NCBI GenBank assembly: GCA_022266195.1
Contig: WHVY01000001.1
Span: forward strand, 62,001 to 126,000
Source of the DNA: Tetranychus cinnabarinus
Lineage: Eukaryota; Arthropoda; Arachnida; Trombidiformes; Tetranychidae
DNA length: 64,000 nt
Direction of reading: 5' to 3'
Each line of letters begins with the position of its first letter. Position 1 is the stretch's first letter. Position numbers and translations under genes: made by a program. A model generated the notes under the pieces. It was not told the DNA's origin, ran no database searches, and saw only the letters and a list, made by a program, of their open reading frames with translations. This document shows positions 21,184-35,765 of the stretch, one piece after another.

Positions 21184-24100
21184 ATGGAAGACACTCATTT
21201 TTTAGTTGTGAAGTTAATCGAAAGCAATAACTGTTTCGTGAAAGTTGCTCGCAAAATATTGCAGAATCAGCCGGTAAGTATAAAAATTTTTTAAAAGTTC
21301 TATACATGCTGATCATTAATTTTTTTCATTTTTATCACCAAGTTATGCATTGTGAAAGTTACGATTGGAGGACAATTTCACAGTCCACATTATTTCACGG
21401 CATTGGGACATGATGACAAAAGCTCAGAAACAATCCATTTCCCTCAAGTTTTGGGACAACAGCTGGGATTAAACAATGGATCATTAGTGCCGGTTAGATT
21501 TGTTAAAGAACGGCCTCCTGACTGTCACCATTGTAATCTTGTATTGATTGAGCCAAAAGGAATCGGCATCGATGTCTATAAAAATGAAATGACTGATACT
21601 ATTTTGGACCAAATACGCATTGTTTATCCAGGACTCGTCTTCCCTTTCTTAACATCTTGCAATACCATTTTGATTTTCAAAGTTACTCAAACAAAACCAA
21701 ATGTCAATTTCTGTATTTTGGTTCAAGATTCTCTGCTTGAAATTGGTCAAGATGAAAATCAAGCATCGTTGAAAGTGTCATCTGTCACTGGAAAATTCAT
21801 TAGTTTTTTATCGTTTTTTAACAATTCAAATAACACGAATGATGGTGATGCCACTGACACAGTTGACTCGGTCATTCTGAATTATATTCTTTGTAAAAAC
21901 ATCGATGAAACGATTACAAACACAATTTTCAATGTCTTACCAGCACCGTCCAATTTAGATGTCAGTTCTGTTCTCAACACAGTCTGGGTGAATGCAGAAC
22001 AATTTGATTTATCTGGCGATGATTTTGGTGTCCTGATTCTGAATAAATTATTGCCACCTTGTGAAAAGTCAAAAAAGAATGAACAGAAAAGAACTTTTGA
22101 TACCATTAACAGACGAGCTGATTCGATAGATCCACAGGAGGAAGATTTGTTTCTCAGCACTTATATCCTAGTAAGAGGGTTGTCTTCTTGTCCTGTGTCT
22201 AGTATTTACTCGAGTGATAATTTAAGAATGCAGATGGATTTATCACACAACTGTAAAATATTTTTTCATCGAGGTAAATTTCCAACTTTAAATGATGGGT
22301 CTCAAATCAAAATTCCAGCTCAAGATTCAATTCACTTAAGTCCTATCAATTTGCGAACAATTGCAACAAGTGAATCAATCCGACAATGTTTTAAGTCTTA
22401 TATATCAAAGCATAAAATTTTGATGCTTTGTCGGGGCTCGTGTATTGAGGTGAATGGCCAAGGTTTCATTATTTCCTGTGATCCCGAGAAACCATGTATT
22501 CCAATTGATGAAAAAAATCTTGATAAATTGGATATTAAGATAAAGAGTGTCAATTTCAAACAAATTTCAACAAGCTGGGGCAAACGTCTACCATTAATGA
22601 AACTTCCTGAACTCAGTGGTTCTGAAATTAAAAGTGAAATGTTGACCGTTTATCTACCTTATCCTTTTATACCTTGGATGGAGAATCAGATAAGCTCGGC
22701 TACAAATTTTTTAAACCGCATCTTAAATCAGGAAAACTCAACCAAAGAAATTATCAAAAGGAATATCTCATTCGCACAAAACGTTCTGTTAGTTCATGGC
22801 CCCAAAGGCAGTGGGAAAACATGTTTTCTCAAGCATGTCATTGAATTAACTAAGCAAAAATTTCCATCAGTGTTCATCAAAACTATCCAATGCGGATCAT
22901 GGAAAACTATATCTTCACTTAAGAAACAATGGATCACACAAATTGCTGAATGCATTTACGCCCAGCCCTCAGTACTTATATTTGAAGGCCTCGATCAAGT
23001 AGCACCACACATTTCAAGATTAGAAGAGGTTCCTGGTGCTGATACTATCGCTTCTATTCGGGCTTCATGTATATTCTCATCTATTATTAAATCTTTTGAT
23101 GAACTCAACATTAAATTTGGCCAAAAAATTGCCCTAGTCGCAACTTGTAACTCTCAATCTTCACTGAATCCAATTCTTACATCAATTCGAGGTCGATCAG
23201 TATTTTCTGAGACAATAAATTTGGAAAATCCAAATTTCGAGCAAAGAAGGCAAATTATCAAGAGTTTCTTAGATCATCATACTGGTTCAATCAACTCTAC
23301 TTATCAATGGTTGGATCAGATTTCTTATCGATGTGAAGGATATTTAATTGCTGATCTATTAAATCTTGTTGACTCAGCCATTCACAACAAAGTTACTACG
23401 AATCAAACTGCTGATATTGGGCCAGAAAATTTCGAAGAAGCTTTACAAATTTTCCGTCCGTCAATGATGACTGATATTCGGATTGAAAAAAATAATGGCA
23501 TTTCATTTAAAGATATTGGCGGATTGAATGATGTAAAAAATTTGTTGAGAAGTACTCTTCTATTGCCGATAAAGTATCCAATATTATTTAGTAAATGCCC
23601 CATTCGTCCACCCAGAAACATTCTTCTTTATGGTGCTCCTGGAACAGGAAAAAGTTTATTAGCTGAAGCACTTGCTAGTGAAAGTAAAGTAAATCTCATC
23701 AAAATTCGTGGACCTGAGCTGTTGTCTAAATATATTGGGAAAAGCGAAGAATCAATTAGAGAACTGTTTGAAAGAGCAGTAATCGCTAAACCCTGTATAA
23801 TTTTCTTTGACGAATTTGAATCTTTGGCCCCTCGACGAGGACAAGATACAACGGGAGTTACAGATAGAGTTGTTAATCAATTGTTAGCTCAAATGGATGG
23901 AGTAGAAGTGATTGAGCAAGGTGTTTATGCCATTGCAGCTACTTCTAGACCTGATTTACTTGATCCAGCCTTATTACGTCCAGGTAGATTTGATAAATAT
24001 ATATGTTGTGATTTTCCTTCAGATGATGATCGTTTGGATATCTGGAAAGTTCTTGGTAAAAATATCAACTTTGATGAAGGTTTCAATCACAGTATTATTC

Positions 24101-24447
24101 CTGAATTGACTGAAAATTTCACTGGAGCAGATATAAGAGCATTACTCATCAACTCACAGTATGAAGCAATTGAAAAGCATGAGGAAAATGTAGACTTGAC
24201 AAACTTGCCAATAAATAATGAAGCGATTAAAATCAGCGAGAGCCACGTTTTATCAGCAAAGTTGAAAACTAAACCGTGTATTGATTCAGTCAAACGAGCT
24301 GAATATCGATTCATGTAAGTTCAAATCAAATTTATCTTTTATTTCCCAATTTATAAACATTTTTTTCTCTGACTTTTCAGATATGACAAGTTTTCGGGAA
24401 TCGAAACCTCAACTCTACCAATGCAACAAAGAGCCACATTAGCTTAA
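21184..24447 (+). CDS. PEX1: Peroxisome biogenesis factor 1 (AAA ATPase)
   Basis: With PEX6 this type II AAA ATPase pulls the import receptor PEX5 out of the peroxisomal membrane. Three exons: 21184-21273 (30 residues, MEDTHFLVVKLIESNNCFVK), 21343-24314 and 24381-24447, joined by 69- and 66-bp introns with GTAAGT donors, for 1,042 residues. The N-terminal PEX1 domain is recognisable (F-P-Q-V-L-G-Q-Q-L-G-L; D-Q-I-R-I-V-Y-P-G). The D1 ATPase has Walker A GPKGSGKT (about 516-523) but a weak Walker B, as usual in PEX1. The D2 ATPase has GAPGTGKS (about 794-801), FFDEFES (Asp853-Glu854), A-P-R-R-G and LLDPALLRPGRFDKY. The last residues Q-R-A-T-L-A match the human C-terminus. The first exon is essential: the large exon has no usable ATG at its start. 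AATAAA at 24558. Confidence 0.95.
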
Positions 24448-24996
24448 CTCCTGTTAATGTATAAAAAATATTGCTACCCGGTGACAATCAATTAAATGAT
24501 AAATGCAACTATTTTGTTATTTCTATTCCACCAAATTATTGGTACCATTTAATTTACAATAAATTGAAGTTTTGATTAAACATTGTGCTCTTTTACCAGA
24601 AAGTGGTGGTAAACAACGAAATATAGTCAAATATTCATGTCGATTTCATTTGGTGAATAATGTGAAAAATACCAAAAGCCATTCTACCAAGATGGCGATA
24701 TTTTGGAACCAATGTCATTCCCGTAAAGATGGCACTATTAATTATTTAATATTTATATAATTTTAAGGGATGATAAGCTATCTCGAATTGAAGCATCCTC
24801 TTCACTACTCTATTTCTAATCAGTGTAACTGAGAGGTAACCAACGAGAGAGATATAATCAGTAATTGAGTTGTTGCACTCAAGGCTCTATTGTTTCTCCA
24901 CATTTCTTTTTGTCTTAATTAATTAAAGTCTTTTTGCTTGTGCTTTTAACTATGGTTAAGGATTATTAATTGGCGTCAATTAATAGGAAAAGCAAC
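24448..24996. other. PEX1 3' region and zinc-finger gene upstream region
   Basis: PEX1 3' UTR, then about 400 bp upstream of the C2H2 gene. Two AGATGGC words occur (about 24691 and 24728), one of them AAGATGGCG, a YY1/Pho-like core. No other gene seen. Confidence 0.4.
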
Positions 24997-26071
24997 ATGT
25001 CCAGCATCTCGTCAAGTAAACAGTTCAAACAGGACATCAACTTGTTATTTAATAAACTACATTCAATAATATCTGAACTGGAGGCCAAGATAGTTGAAAG
25101 AGACGAGTCTCTGAGAGAGGAAGTAAAACAAGAGTAAGTAAAATACACCGATCATCATTATTTTTTTCCTGTTAACCCTAGATTTGATGAAAACCCACAA
25201 GAAGTTATTCATGTAAAGTGTATTGTATGTATACTTAATTGTTACATTTTAATTGTTGAAGGTCACCTTGATCGCCTAATTAATGTCTTTCTTTCTCTCT
25301 CTCTCTTTTGATAGTTTGATAATTATTCAGCGTGCCTCGTGCAATATTGATGCCACTCTAACAACCCAACCAGGATTCACAACTAATCAAATAGATCAAC
25401 CAATCAATTTGATAACCAAATCTACAGTTGACAGTGGCAACACAATTAATAGGAACACATCACCAAACTCAATCATCAAAAACACATCACCCATAAGCCA
25501 AAGCGTAATCACCACAGCAAGAAGTGGAACCAGCTGCGACAACAGCAGTTCAAGACAAGACTTTGAAGCTGAAAATGAGCCTTTAAAGAATATGGAAAAT
25601 TCTTCATCGAGCAACAATCAAATTTCAGCGCAAAATTTACATTCAACATCACTTTCATCAGCATTATCCTTATCATTGTCATCCGCATTATCACCATCTT
25701 CCTCTTCGTCTTCCCTAAATAACCGAGTCAAAGAAAACCGATGTCCAATGTGTGCTCAAAGATTTACGCAGCTCAATTCACTCAAGAGGCACATCAGATC
25801 ACATACCGGTGAAAGACCGTTTCCCTGTGGATATTGTGAGAAACGCTTTGTAGACAGGGAAAGATTAAAGGTTCATGTAAGGATTCACACGGGCGAAAAG
25901 CCATTCAGTTGTAATCTGTGCAGTCGTCGGTTCAGTCAAAAGTCAACCGTTAAAAGACACATGTCAGTCCATACAGGACTTAAACCATTCCAGTGTGGAT
26001 CATGTTCAAAGAGATTTGGAACTCGGGATAACCTGAGAGTTCACGAGAAAAGCCATTTTCAAGTTGATTAA
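24997..26071 (+). CDS. C2H2 zinc-finger protein with four fingers
   Basis: Probable sequence-specific transcription regulator. Exons 24997-25133 and 25315-26071 are joined in phase 2 (GTAAGT donor; pyrimidine-rich acceptor ending TTGATAG), giving 297 residues. Residues 1-46 form a short amphipathic coiled coil (DINLLFNKLHSIISELEAKI). A long Ser/Thr/Asn-rich linker includes a Leu-Ser and poly-Ser run. From residue 189 there are four tandem classical fingers (CPMC, CGYC, CNLC and CGSC first pairs) with H-T-G-E-R/K-P-F linkers; the last finger ends H-E-K-S-H close to the stop. I cannot assign an ortholog. The upstream exon is supported by phase and by the lack of a convincing start in the second exon. 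Confidence 0.8.
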
Positions 26072-29000
26072 CATTAGAATCAATCCATTTGATAAACTCT
26101 GGAATAATATGATATTCCTTTGGTGGTCCTTTCATTGGCTCAACTATTCACAGGAAGAAGATAGTAAAATGAGTAAAACTAAAGCAAAGCATAAAATTAT
26201 ATTATTTTATTCACTTGCTATTTATTGGCCTCTTCAATGTTACCATGAATTTGAAGCAATCAATTTACTAATTTGCAAAAGTCACTTCATCATAATTCTC
26301 GTAACTGCTAATTCATCAAAATTACCATTCAGGTAAAACTTACTTGAACATCTTGAATATCATTAAATAACTTTCCTTTAATGTAATTTGATACATTTTA
26401 TATCATGAATTTCAAATTAAAGTGCAATTGAAAATGCCACTCAATGAAACACTGAATTGTTTCAGTTGAAATTTGTCAACAAAAGACAAAAGTTGATTAA
26501 AAAAATACATTTCCAAATGAACAAAATATCAATGTTTCAATTATTGATTTGATACAATCTGCTCTGTGAATGGTGATAAAAGCTGATGACATGGTAATGA
26601 TTAGCAATTTGAAAATAATTTACAAATAAAGTAAAGCAATGAAATTTAATGATTGCGTTAAGATTGAATAATAGCATTTAATGATGAAAATGATTGATGA
26701 AGGCAAGGAAAACAAGGAAAACACTGAAAGACATTGGGAAAACAAAAGGTTCAACAATTGAACAAATTAAACCATCGATTAATCATAATTAAGAATACAA
26801 AATAATAAGTTGAACAACTCAACAAATCGATCACAATTACCTTTCCTTCATCATTACCATTTCAATAATATTCAACTTTTGCTTCTCACCTTACGGCTAT
26901 TAAACAGAAAGCTTTGAAACCTGAAATTGCCTTTGATCCAGTTTACAATTAAATGCAAATAATACAAATTAATTGAAGTCAACTTTGATTTGTTACAAAA
27001 CAATGTTGCTATTGAGCGTCTTTTTTGTGGTTAAATTTTCAATTAAAGTAAAAAATGTAAACTCATTTCATGTTGAACAAGTAAACAGTTGATTAGGAAT
27101 GTTGAAGAAATGAAATTAATAAAAGTATAATTAATGATATTTTCTGATGAGAAATTCAATTTACTCTTGTGAGACCTCCATTGCAGTTCCAATGTTGTTA
27201 TCATGATAATATTAATCTGAATGGATGAGGCCAAGACTCTCAAGAAGCTGTGAAAAATTGAAATAAATAACAACAACAAATGGGTAAAAAAACGGGCGAA
27301 GAAACGAAATGCTTCTCAGGCGATACTCAATTTACTCCTTGAGTGCTGAAAAATCCTCCTCTTCTCATCACTTTTCATCACTTTTTCATCCTCATTTTGT
27401 GTTGAATTGAAAAAAAAGCAAAAATAATACAAATCCATAGCCAATTAGTTTGTTAACTAACAAGCCTTGCGGCAATGTAAAACATCATATTTTTCATTAT
27501 TAACATTTGTATTTCAACTGTTCATTAACAGTGTTTATTTGCTTATTTATTTTTGGGCTGAAAAATGAAGGAAAAAATAAATTTAGTTTATCAATTAAAT
27601 GGAAAGCCATTTAATCAAAATGCTAATCATAGGAACATTTATTTCACTGGAAAAAGGTAAAACAACAAAAAATGAATCTTCAAGACTAGTTAACACGAAA
27701 TACTTAAAACCAATTGTACTTCAATTTACACCAATCTTAATTGACTTTTGTTCAGTGTTTCATTCTTAGACTCATCAACATCATAAATTGAGAAGGTGAG
27801 GTGAGAAAAATATCAAGTTAATTGCAATTAAAAGATAAATCTGATCATCACTCAACAAGATTAACAAACCCACACAGCGCAAGCAAAACAAAACCCATAA
27901 ATATCAACATTACAATAACACCAACCTTTAAAGGTAAACATTTTTCCTGGTCAAAAGTGTGAATGAGTTTTAATGAGTCTCATGGAGCAACATGCAATGA
28001 ATGATGATAGAGTGATGATAGAGTGAGAATGATGACCGCTCCTTCTCAATCTATTTGCTTATTTAAAAGTCAATTAAAGAAAAGGCCATTTCTATTTAAC
28101 ACTTTGGTCGCCATCGATTGAAGACTTTCTTATAATTAGTTTCAGATCTTTCTCCATGATTCACAATCTGATGCCGATTCGTGGTCATCATCAGTCTCAC
28201 GTCTTCCCATTCATCCTCTTCTCTGGAAGCTGTTTTCTTGTTGTTCATCATATTTAATGTAACCCGAAGAAGAAGAAGAAAAAAGATGAAAAAAATTGTA
28301 TTGGCCTCACCTCTTCTCTACCATAGTCTCGATGGTCATTAACATGTTTAAACCTGTAATATGGCCTAGAGCATTATCACGATTACCTTTCTCGGTTTAT
28401 CAACATGTTTCCATTCAATATTACTCTGCACTCAGGGAATCACATTAAAGTAACACAAATTAACAGAGCAAACATTAGTTTTGTTATTCTGCTACATTTC
28501 AACGCCTTATTTCATTTCCACTTTCAATTGCCTTGTTATCATCATCAACCAACTTTTCATCATTATTAATAATATTATTATCATCTCTTCTTGAATCGTG
28601 CAATTCACTTTGCCGCAGTTTCTTAAGCACATGAACACGTCTTGACACCAACATCTATGGCCTTTACCTTTACGGTATTAAGGAGCAATTTAAGGTTCCT
28701 TTTTGGGTAAACGAATTAAAATGGCCAATAATAATTATCGAACTTTTCAAGATTCTTTTTCCTTTTTTCTTTCATTTGTTGTTTCTTTTCAATTTCAAAT
28801 TGTTTGATTCACTTGCGCACTTGCTTGATCAACCATTAAAATGGTTGATTATCAAAGGTAAAACGTGCTCAACAATCAAATAAACCAAATATTTGAGAAA
28901 CAAAAAGCTCTTTGGACGTGAGCTTAACTTTAATTATTATCATTTCTTGTAATATATTAAGCTCAATTGACCACAAAGCTTTAGGAACAATCGTGAATAC

Positions 29001-32000
29001 TATTTATTCTCGACTAATCATACCTCTTAATTGTTGTTTATCATCACTTTAATCGACCTTTCATCGCATTTCTAACAATAATTTACGTTTTAACTCTTAA
29101 CCTTAAACATCTCTTGCAAGTGATTATTGTTAACAGATTAGAGTTTAATTTGATGAACAGTAAATAACATTCATTTTAATTGTCATCGTTTTATTTTTGT
29201 AACTATTCAGCTCATAAATAATGCCCTGTAAGAGATGATTCTGGGAAAGAAGAGTTTCTAAAGTTGCAGAATTGCATTTAAACTTTTCTGCAAGTGCTAA
29301 GGTTTACTACAGAATAACTGAAAAGGTCATTTATCGAGTTTTGGTCAATATTTAAAATAGAAATTTTCTAAATCAAATGAAACATCTTTTAAGCTATCAA
29401 GTTCAATGTTTGGTCTGAAGTTATTGAATGTGTTAAAAAAATAGAGTAACACAATCTTGACGAGAAATTAGTTTGTGTAATCGATCAGTATAATGACCGA
29501 AGAGTGTTTATCACTAGTGGAAAAATCCAGAGTCGAAATTTTCTGTTTCAAGAAAGTGTCATTCCACAGTTTTAACGCAGTTAAAGATTCAATTTTAACC
29601 AACAAAATTGATGCAAATCAACACAACCACTTGATGAACATTTCGGATCTCAGTTAATAGTTGATTAACACGCAATAAAGACAAGTTTCAGTGTTTGTGT
29701 ACATTTAGCTAGAAAATTAACAAGAACACGAATAACCTTAAAATGATATCGAACTGCAACTTAACATTGATTTTTGAATAACCAATCAAGATCTTCCATT
29801 TTTGATGGATAAATTGACAAATATTTCAAGCAGACTCAAGAATAGCAAAACTTAATAATATAAAAACATTGAAAACAAAATTTTACCGAAGATCATAAAT
29901 TCACAAAAATTGATCTGAACTGAGATCAAATGAACTTTGAATAACTTTAAAAACTTGCAAACTCACAAATATCTTATTAACCGCACTCAACGTAAGAATT
30001 AAACATTTGCGTCTACACGAAATCTACTGATTCATTTCCACATTTTCCCAGAATTCAGATTTTAATGCGAAAATCCAAACTTCATATTCGATCTTTTATT
30101 TTTACAAATTAAGCATTTTTTTCTTTCAATAGCAAACATTATTTTGCCAGACTTTTATGAAAATCCAAAAAAATGTATCGAGCTTCGAACCACTGAACAC
30201 TGATTCCATTAAAGACAACCGAGATTTACTGTAAAATTTACATTCAAAGATTTACCAATGATCTTGAATATTCCAGATGAACTGTTTAACCTGAATATCT
30301 TCACAAAATGCGCATCGATTCCAATCAATAGCCAAAAGCAAGAACTGGACAAACTTGAAATCAGTCAAATCTAATCACAAAATGTTAACACTCGGTGTTA
30401 CTTGATTCTGATGGTTGAATCGATTGACGGTATGAAAAGGTGTTAATCATGATCTACTCTGAACATGATTCTTTCAACACCTTGGTCAGATTAACAGTAA
30501 GTGATAACACGGTGTTTATTGTTGTATCATGAACAGGTAAAGAATTCAATTACGATTGAAATTGTAGGATAAATGATAGGAGAGTAAAGATTGAATGGAA
30601 TGATAAACATTGCACAAAAAAAAGTTATTGATCAGTAGATATAAAGTAATAAGTTACTCGTTTAATGATCCTATTTAATAATATAATGATGAGGTGAATT
30701 GAAGCCGAAAATGAATCACAAAAAAAGGTTCAATTGTTGAAATGAGATTATCATTATTATTTCAACTTTCATCATGATTGTTGTTGCTCTTGTTAATTGT
30801 TGACTCTATCAAATAACTTGCGGCTATTTTATATTACTAACCATAATAACGATTTAACAGCAACAATTTTGTCTCTTTTGGCCCACTCTCAATCAGTTTA
30901 AACGATGCAAAGCAAAAAATCGTGATAACAACTTTTCTTCTTCTCTCAACTTTTTCATATCAAAGGTAACATCGAAAAGCATCACTTTCATCTCGATCTC
31001 ATCTTTTCATCACTTTCATCATTATTATCATCATTTATTCCTCATCTTCTCCTTAATGCTTTCCAATTGTTTTACCGACAAATCATTTACTCTTACACTT
31101 TACTGATCCATTGATGATCATTACCTTAATTTTCATTTCACTTGAAGCAAGTTCAAAGCAGTTTAACAATTGAAAGATAATGAAAGAAACTGATCACAAT
31201 CAGTCGATAGTTTCGACTATTAATCGACTGATTAACTTTTTTTCAATGAAAATCTTTTTTTTTGATTTATCAAAAGTTCTATTACAAAAGAATGCAATAG
31301 ATGGCGCTGTTATGCTGGTTTGTGTTTGTTTGACTTTTATTTGGTTTTTGTTGAGTTTTGTGTTTTGTTTGTTTGTTTAGTTTTGTTATCGAAGTTGAGG
31401 CCACACACATGACGAAGGACCACTTATAGAGATATTTACATTCCTTTTGTGCCCTGTTTTGTGTCCAAATGAATGTTCACTTTTGGAATGAAGTGAAACA
31501 AGGTATTAAAGGGCTAAAACCATTTGTTCAATAAACCTGAAGATACATAAACTTTGGTAGCTTTAACTGTCAAAAAGCAAGAAGACAACAAAAAGAAAGG
31601 AAAGAAAGAAAGAATAGCTTTCGAAAGCGGATTATCTTGTAAGTCCATTGTTCAATTCAAGTATCGATCAATGTCCACTTTTGTGTAAATAAAATTTTTC
31701 ATCTTATTCGCTCTTCTATTATCTTCTTCTTACAACCAAATAATGGCGTTAAGTTCAACTATTGAACACAATATTACTTTCAGTGTTTTCCTGGCGAGAA
31801 ACAAAAAACCGTTCAATGTTCAGTCCAATGTTGATAGGTAAAGAGCAGTTTCATGCTGTTCAACCAATTTAACGTCAAGAACAGCCAACGATCAAGTTAA
31901 TTAAATTTACAATAAAAGTAACTGGTCAAAGTACATTTCCTATTCAAACCAATCTTTGGTCAACTCAAATCAATATTTGAGTAAACTTAATACAAAATTG

Positions 32001-33623
32001 GTCAAGTTATCATTTTTTGAAAAGGCAAAATCGAAAAGAAAAATTTCGAATCTGAAAAACTCTTGATTCTGTGATTTGAATCGCAAAAGAGGTAAGAATC
32101 TTAATGTTTATCCAATAATGATTGACTAATTGCCATTGATTAAACAATTAGAGTAACCTGAAGATGGAAAACGAGAAAAAATGAAAGTTAAAGGTGCGTG
32201 TGATTGACGTTTAAAGTAAATGAAACGAGCATTTAAAGGTGAACTCCTGCTGAGCCATGATAGCTTCTTGTTTTTCATGATATAATATCGCCCCTTGTTG
32301 ATGCCCTTTCAGAGGTTTAATAATATTGGGTTAACGAGATATTGTGTTGTCTTGTTGTCTGATCACTCAACAGGGGTTAACTCAAAATTGAAATTAAACA
32401 CCAATCTGATTGAAAACGTCTTAAAGCGGCCTAAAAGTATCTTTTCAATTTGTCTATCAATCAATAGCAATTGGAATGACTAAAGTTGGACAAAATAATT
32501 GATCAACACAATGATCGCACTTAACCTTTCCACAGCTTGTTAGTGAAACTTTTACTTTAATCAAAGTGAATGGTGTAATGTGGTATCTTGTTGGTATGTT
32601 CATCTACATTCACTTGGCACACCTTGGAACTGCCCTTTAACTGGCCTTCAATGGTTCATCATCTAACTGGCCTTAAATTTCAAGGATTGGCTTATTTACC
32701 ATAGAATGATGATTCAGATTAGAAGGTATGAATTGAAAAGGTAAAACAAAAGGTAAAAAGAGATTGAAGGTTCAATTAGGCGGAAGCCTGTTAAATTGAC
32801 AATTACACGGATCTATATTTATATCTGTGTAATCACAATTAACAGATGATCCTGATTATGATGATTATCATGGAAAGAAAAGGTAGAAGAAGATGCTGAT
32901 GATTACGAGGTTGATTACCAGGTTGATTATCATGATTATAATGATGATGATAAATATAATGGCAATGATGATGTTCAAGTCTTAAGGCGGTCTGGTGAAG
33001 AGAGAGGAGAGTCTTTGCCACCAAGTCAACCGCCTTATCCTCCTTCTTGTCCACCTTCTTAAGTACCCTTCTTGCCCTCCCTCTCTCCTTATCCTCATCC
33101 CAATCATCACAGTATCCCAAACTATCTGTAAATGAAGATAATCTGCCGAAAGAACAAAAAGAGATCAACTTTTTTTTTCTCTTTTCTCTTTTCTCTTTGC
33201 TTCTTCTTTAGTGGGAAACAGCGCATAACAAATGATTAACAATTGATGAGATGAAATCACGATTCAGTTATTATGATAGCGGATCTTGGCCAGCACAAGA
33301 TACACTCCATGTTACCACCTCTTGTTTTAACGTGAGCGACTTTAAATGTTAGCTTTGTTAGGTGCAAATGGAGCAACATCTTAAAGACAACAAACTCTTG
33401 TCTTAACATCCTTTACATCATGATGATGTTTATTATTGTTATCATTATTGTTGCCCTTTTATTTGGTTGTAAGGCGTGTCTGGGTCAATATGAGTATTGA
33501 AAATAAAGAAATATGAAGAACCCATAACCATTAGTTTGATATTATTATTCTGGTTGATGGATTCTTGGCACAGGGAACACCATTATTCAGGGTTGCAACC
33601 AAAGTGGAAAAAGGGAAAACACT

Positions 33624-33645
33624 TTTCTTCTTCTTCTTCTTCTTC
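33624..33645. repeat. (TTC)n microsatellite
   Basis: About seven tandem TTC units. Similar short CTT/GAA tracts occur near 49197 and 57174. Confidence 0.7.
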
Positions 33646-35744
33646 GCCATCGTGAATGGAAACGACTACAAAACAATTAATTAGGATCCAATTTAGAGCT
33701 GCTAATGAACCTTAAATTTCCCTCTAAAAATGCATCTCAAATTAAGTGGACATTTGATGATGAAAAAATAAGAGAGAAGACCATTTCTCTTCTCAAATCA
33801 CCTTTTATTTGGCCTCCATCAAGAAGTGCTTAACGCAGCAACACTCAAGACTTAATATTACCTTAAAGTAACTTTAAATTTATTGTTGATTTCATTTCTT
33901 TTTGTGTGTTTATCATTATTATTATTCAATAGTTTGAGGCCTTTTTGTGTCCCATCATCATTCACATTGTGATTAAAATGATTATTATCACAGTTTCCAT
34001 TGTTATCCAAATAATTATCCATTCATTTATCAAAGAAGCTTGAAACCGTTTGATACACACATTTATGCTGGTTATGATTAAACTGATAACATTAAAAGTT
34101 ATTGGCGGCGCAACAAGAAGGAAAAAATTGAATTTAAAGGTTAAATCGTTTGAAATGTTGAGCTTCCCTTGACTCGTGGACTCACTCGATACAATGAAGT
34201 AAAGCACGTTCCATGGTATTTATCATCCTTAGATCGTCATCTTGATTCTCATCCTCACCATCAAGAGCAATAGACTTAAGGAATGAAAAGACTTACTCTA
34301 AGTACGAGTGATGAGTTTGACAAACCAGTCATTCAGTTACCTATTGAATAACAACTGAACTGATAAGGGATCAGAAGAGGAAACAAGAGGTAAAAGAGGA
34401 CAATTTAAATTCTGATTAACGATAAAAGAAGATGGAAAAAATGGAAAGAATAAGAGAAAAAGTTGAGAGAAGAGAAAAAAAAACAGGAAAGGATTTTTTC
34501 TTCTATTCAAAAATCGTAATGTTTTTACTTTTACTTGACAATACCTGAGACACCCGTTAGCCTGAAGGGTCACTTTTAAGGGCACCATTTTCACCAATCA
34601 ATGAATATCTATATCAGTGGATTCAATCTCCCCTTCGCCATCCATTTGTCAGTTTAGTCACCATTTTATTTCATTGATTCCAAAGGAGGAGTCACAATAA
34701 AATAATTGATAAAAATAATGATAACACAATAATCAAAATGGTGAGGCCATCTGGTAGTTAATATTACAATGGATAACATCAGTTATCATCAGTTATCATC
34801 AGGGTTTATCTTCGCCATCATTTTCCTTCTTCTTCTTTTCTCTCCAAAGATACTCTCTTTTTTCCGTTTCTCTTCTTGTCTCAACATCATCTTATCATCC
34901 ATCTCAACAATCACACAAATCTGATTCTCATCTCTATTGTGCTACCCACAACCCGTGCTACCCTGCATATTATATACACTCTATGGTACTAAAGGTCAGG
35001 ACCTTTCAAAGTATCGATAAGATTTTGCTCTCTCTTTTTTTTCCTTCTTGTCGTTTACAACACAAAAATGTGTACAAAAAGAGGTTATTTGTTCCTGTGA
35101 CAAATGCTCAAAAGAAGTAGATTCAACATTATCAATTAGTCCATTAAAAAGGATTCACTTAAAACTGTTTAACATCTTGTCCATTGGATATTGTCCACTC
35201 AAATTGTCAACCAAATTGTCCATCAAAGTGTCTTGAAGCAAAAGAGAGAGAAAAAAATGATGTACTAATTTATCAGTTAAATTGTCAAATTAACTGATTT
35301 GCTCTTCAGTTGAGAAAGTATTGAATATCCATGTTATTTGAGTCAAATGAAATGTCTATTAGAGTTTCAATGGAAAACGTTAGTCACCAAAGAATCACTG
35401 ATCAATGTAAAGTTTAATCAACTTTTTTCTCAAACTGCTGTTCATTTATCAGTCGACAAATCTTGAATCCAATTAAGACTAAATTCAGCCTCAACTTTGA
35501 CTCAATGACAAAATGAAATGTTTATTAGCATCAAATCAACTTTATTCATCAATTGTGATTCAAAGTTTACACCAGTTACAAGTCTTAGGCCTGTATTTAC
35601 CAAATCAGATCAAAATCTTGAACCGACTGAGCGAATGATCCTGATGATCAAATCAATTTTTTATTCAAAGTTGTTTAATTGATCCAAGACTCAACAAAAT
35701 AAAATAAAATGGTCCGATTGGTTCATATTGAACTGTGAATCAAT

Positions 35745-35765
35745 CTAACCTAACCTAACCTAACC
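35745..35765 (-). repeat. Interstitial TTAGG-type array
   Basis: CTAACC followed by three more TAACC units, i.e. about four (TTAGG) units read on the minus strand. TTAGG is the usual arthropod telomere repeat. The flanking text TTGTCACTATAATGCAAAATAA (35878 onward) recurs near other arrays. Confidence 0.7.

Noticed and set aside
20975..21316. Minus-strand frame of 113 codons upstream of and across PEX1 exon 1
   Set aside because: It overlaps the first PEX1 exon, which is supported by homology and splice phase, and shows no family features.
31180..31380. 66-codon plus-strand frame ending in a hydrophobic Val/Cys/Phe/Leu run
   Set aside because: The hydrophobic tail comes from a GTTTGTTT-type low-complexity tract; no homology or splice context.
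32839..33168. 109-codon minus-strand frame with Lys/Asp and His-rich parts
   Set aside because: Composition follows local GAT/CAT/AAG simple repeats; no recognised domain. It cannot be joined to the GATA gene with any confidence.
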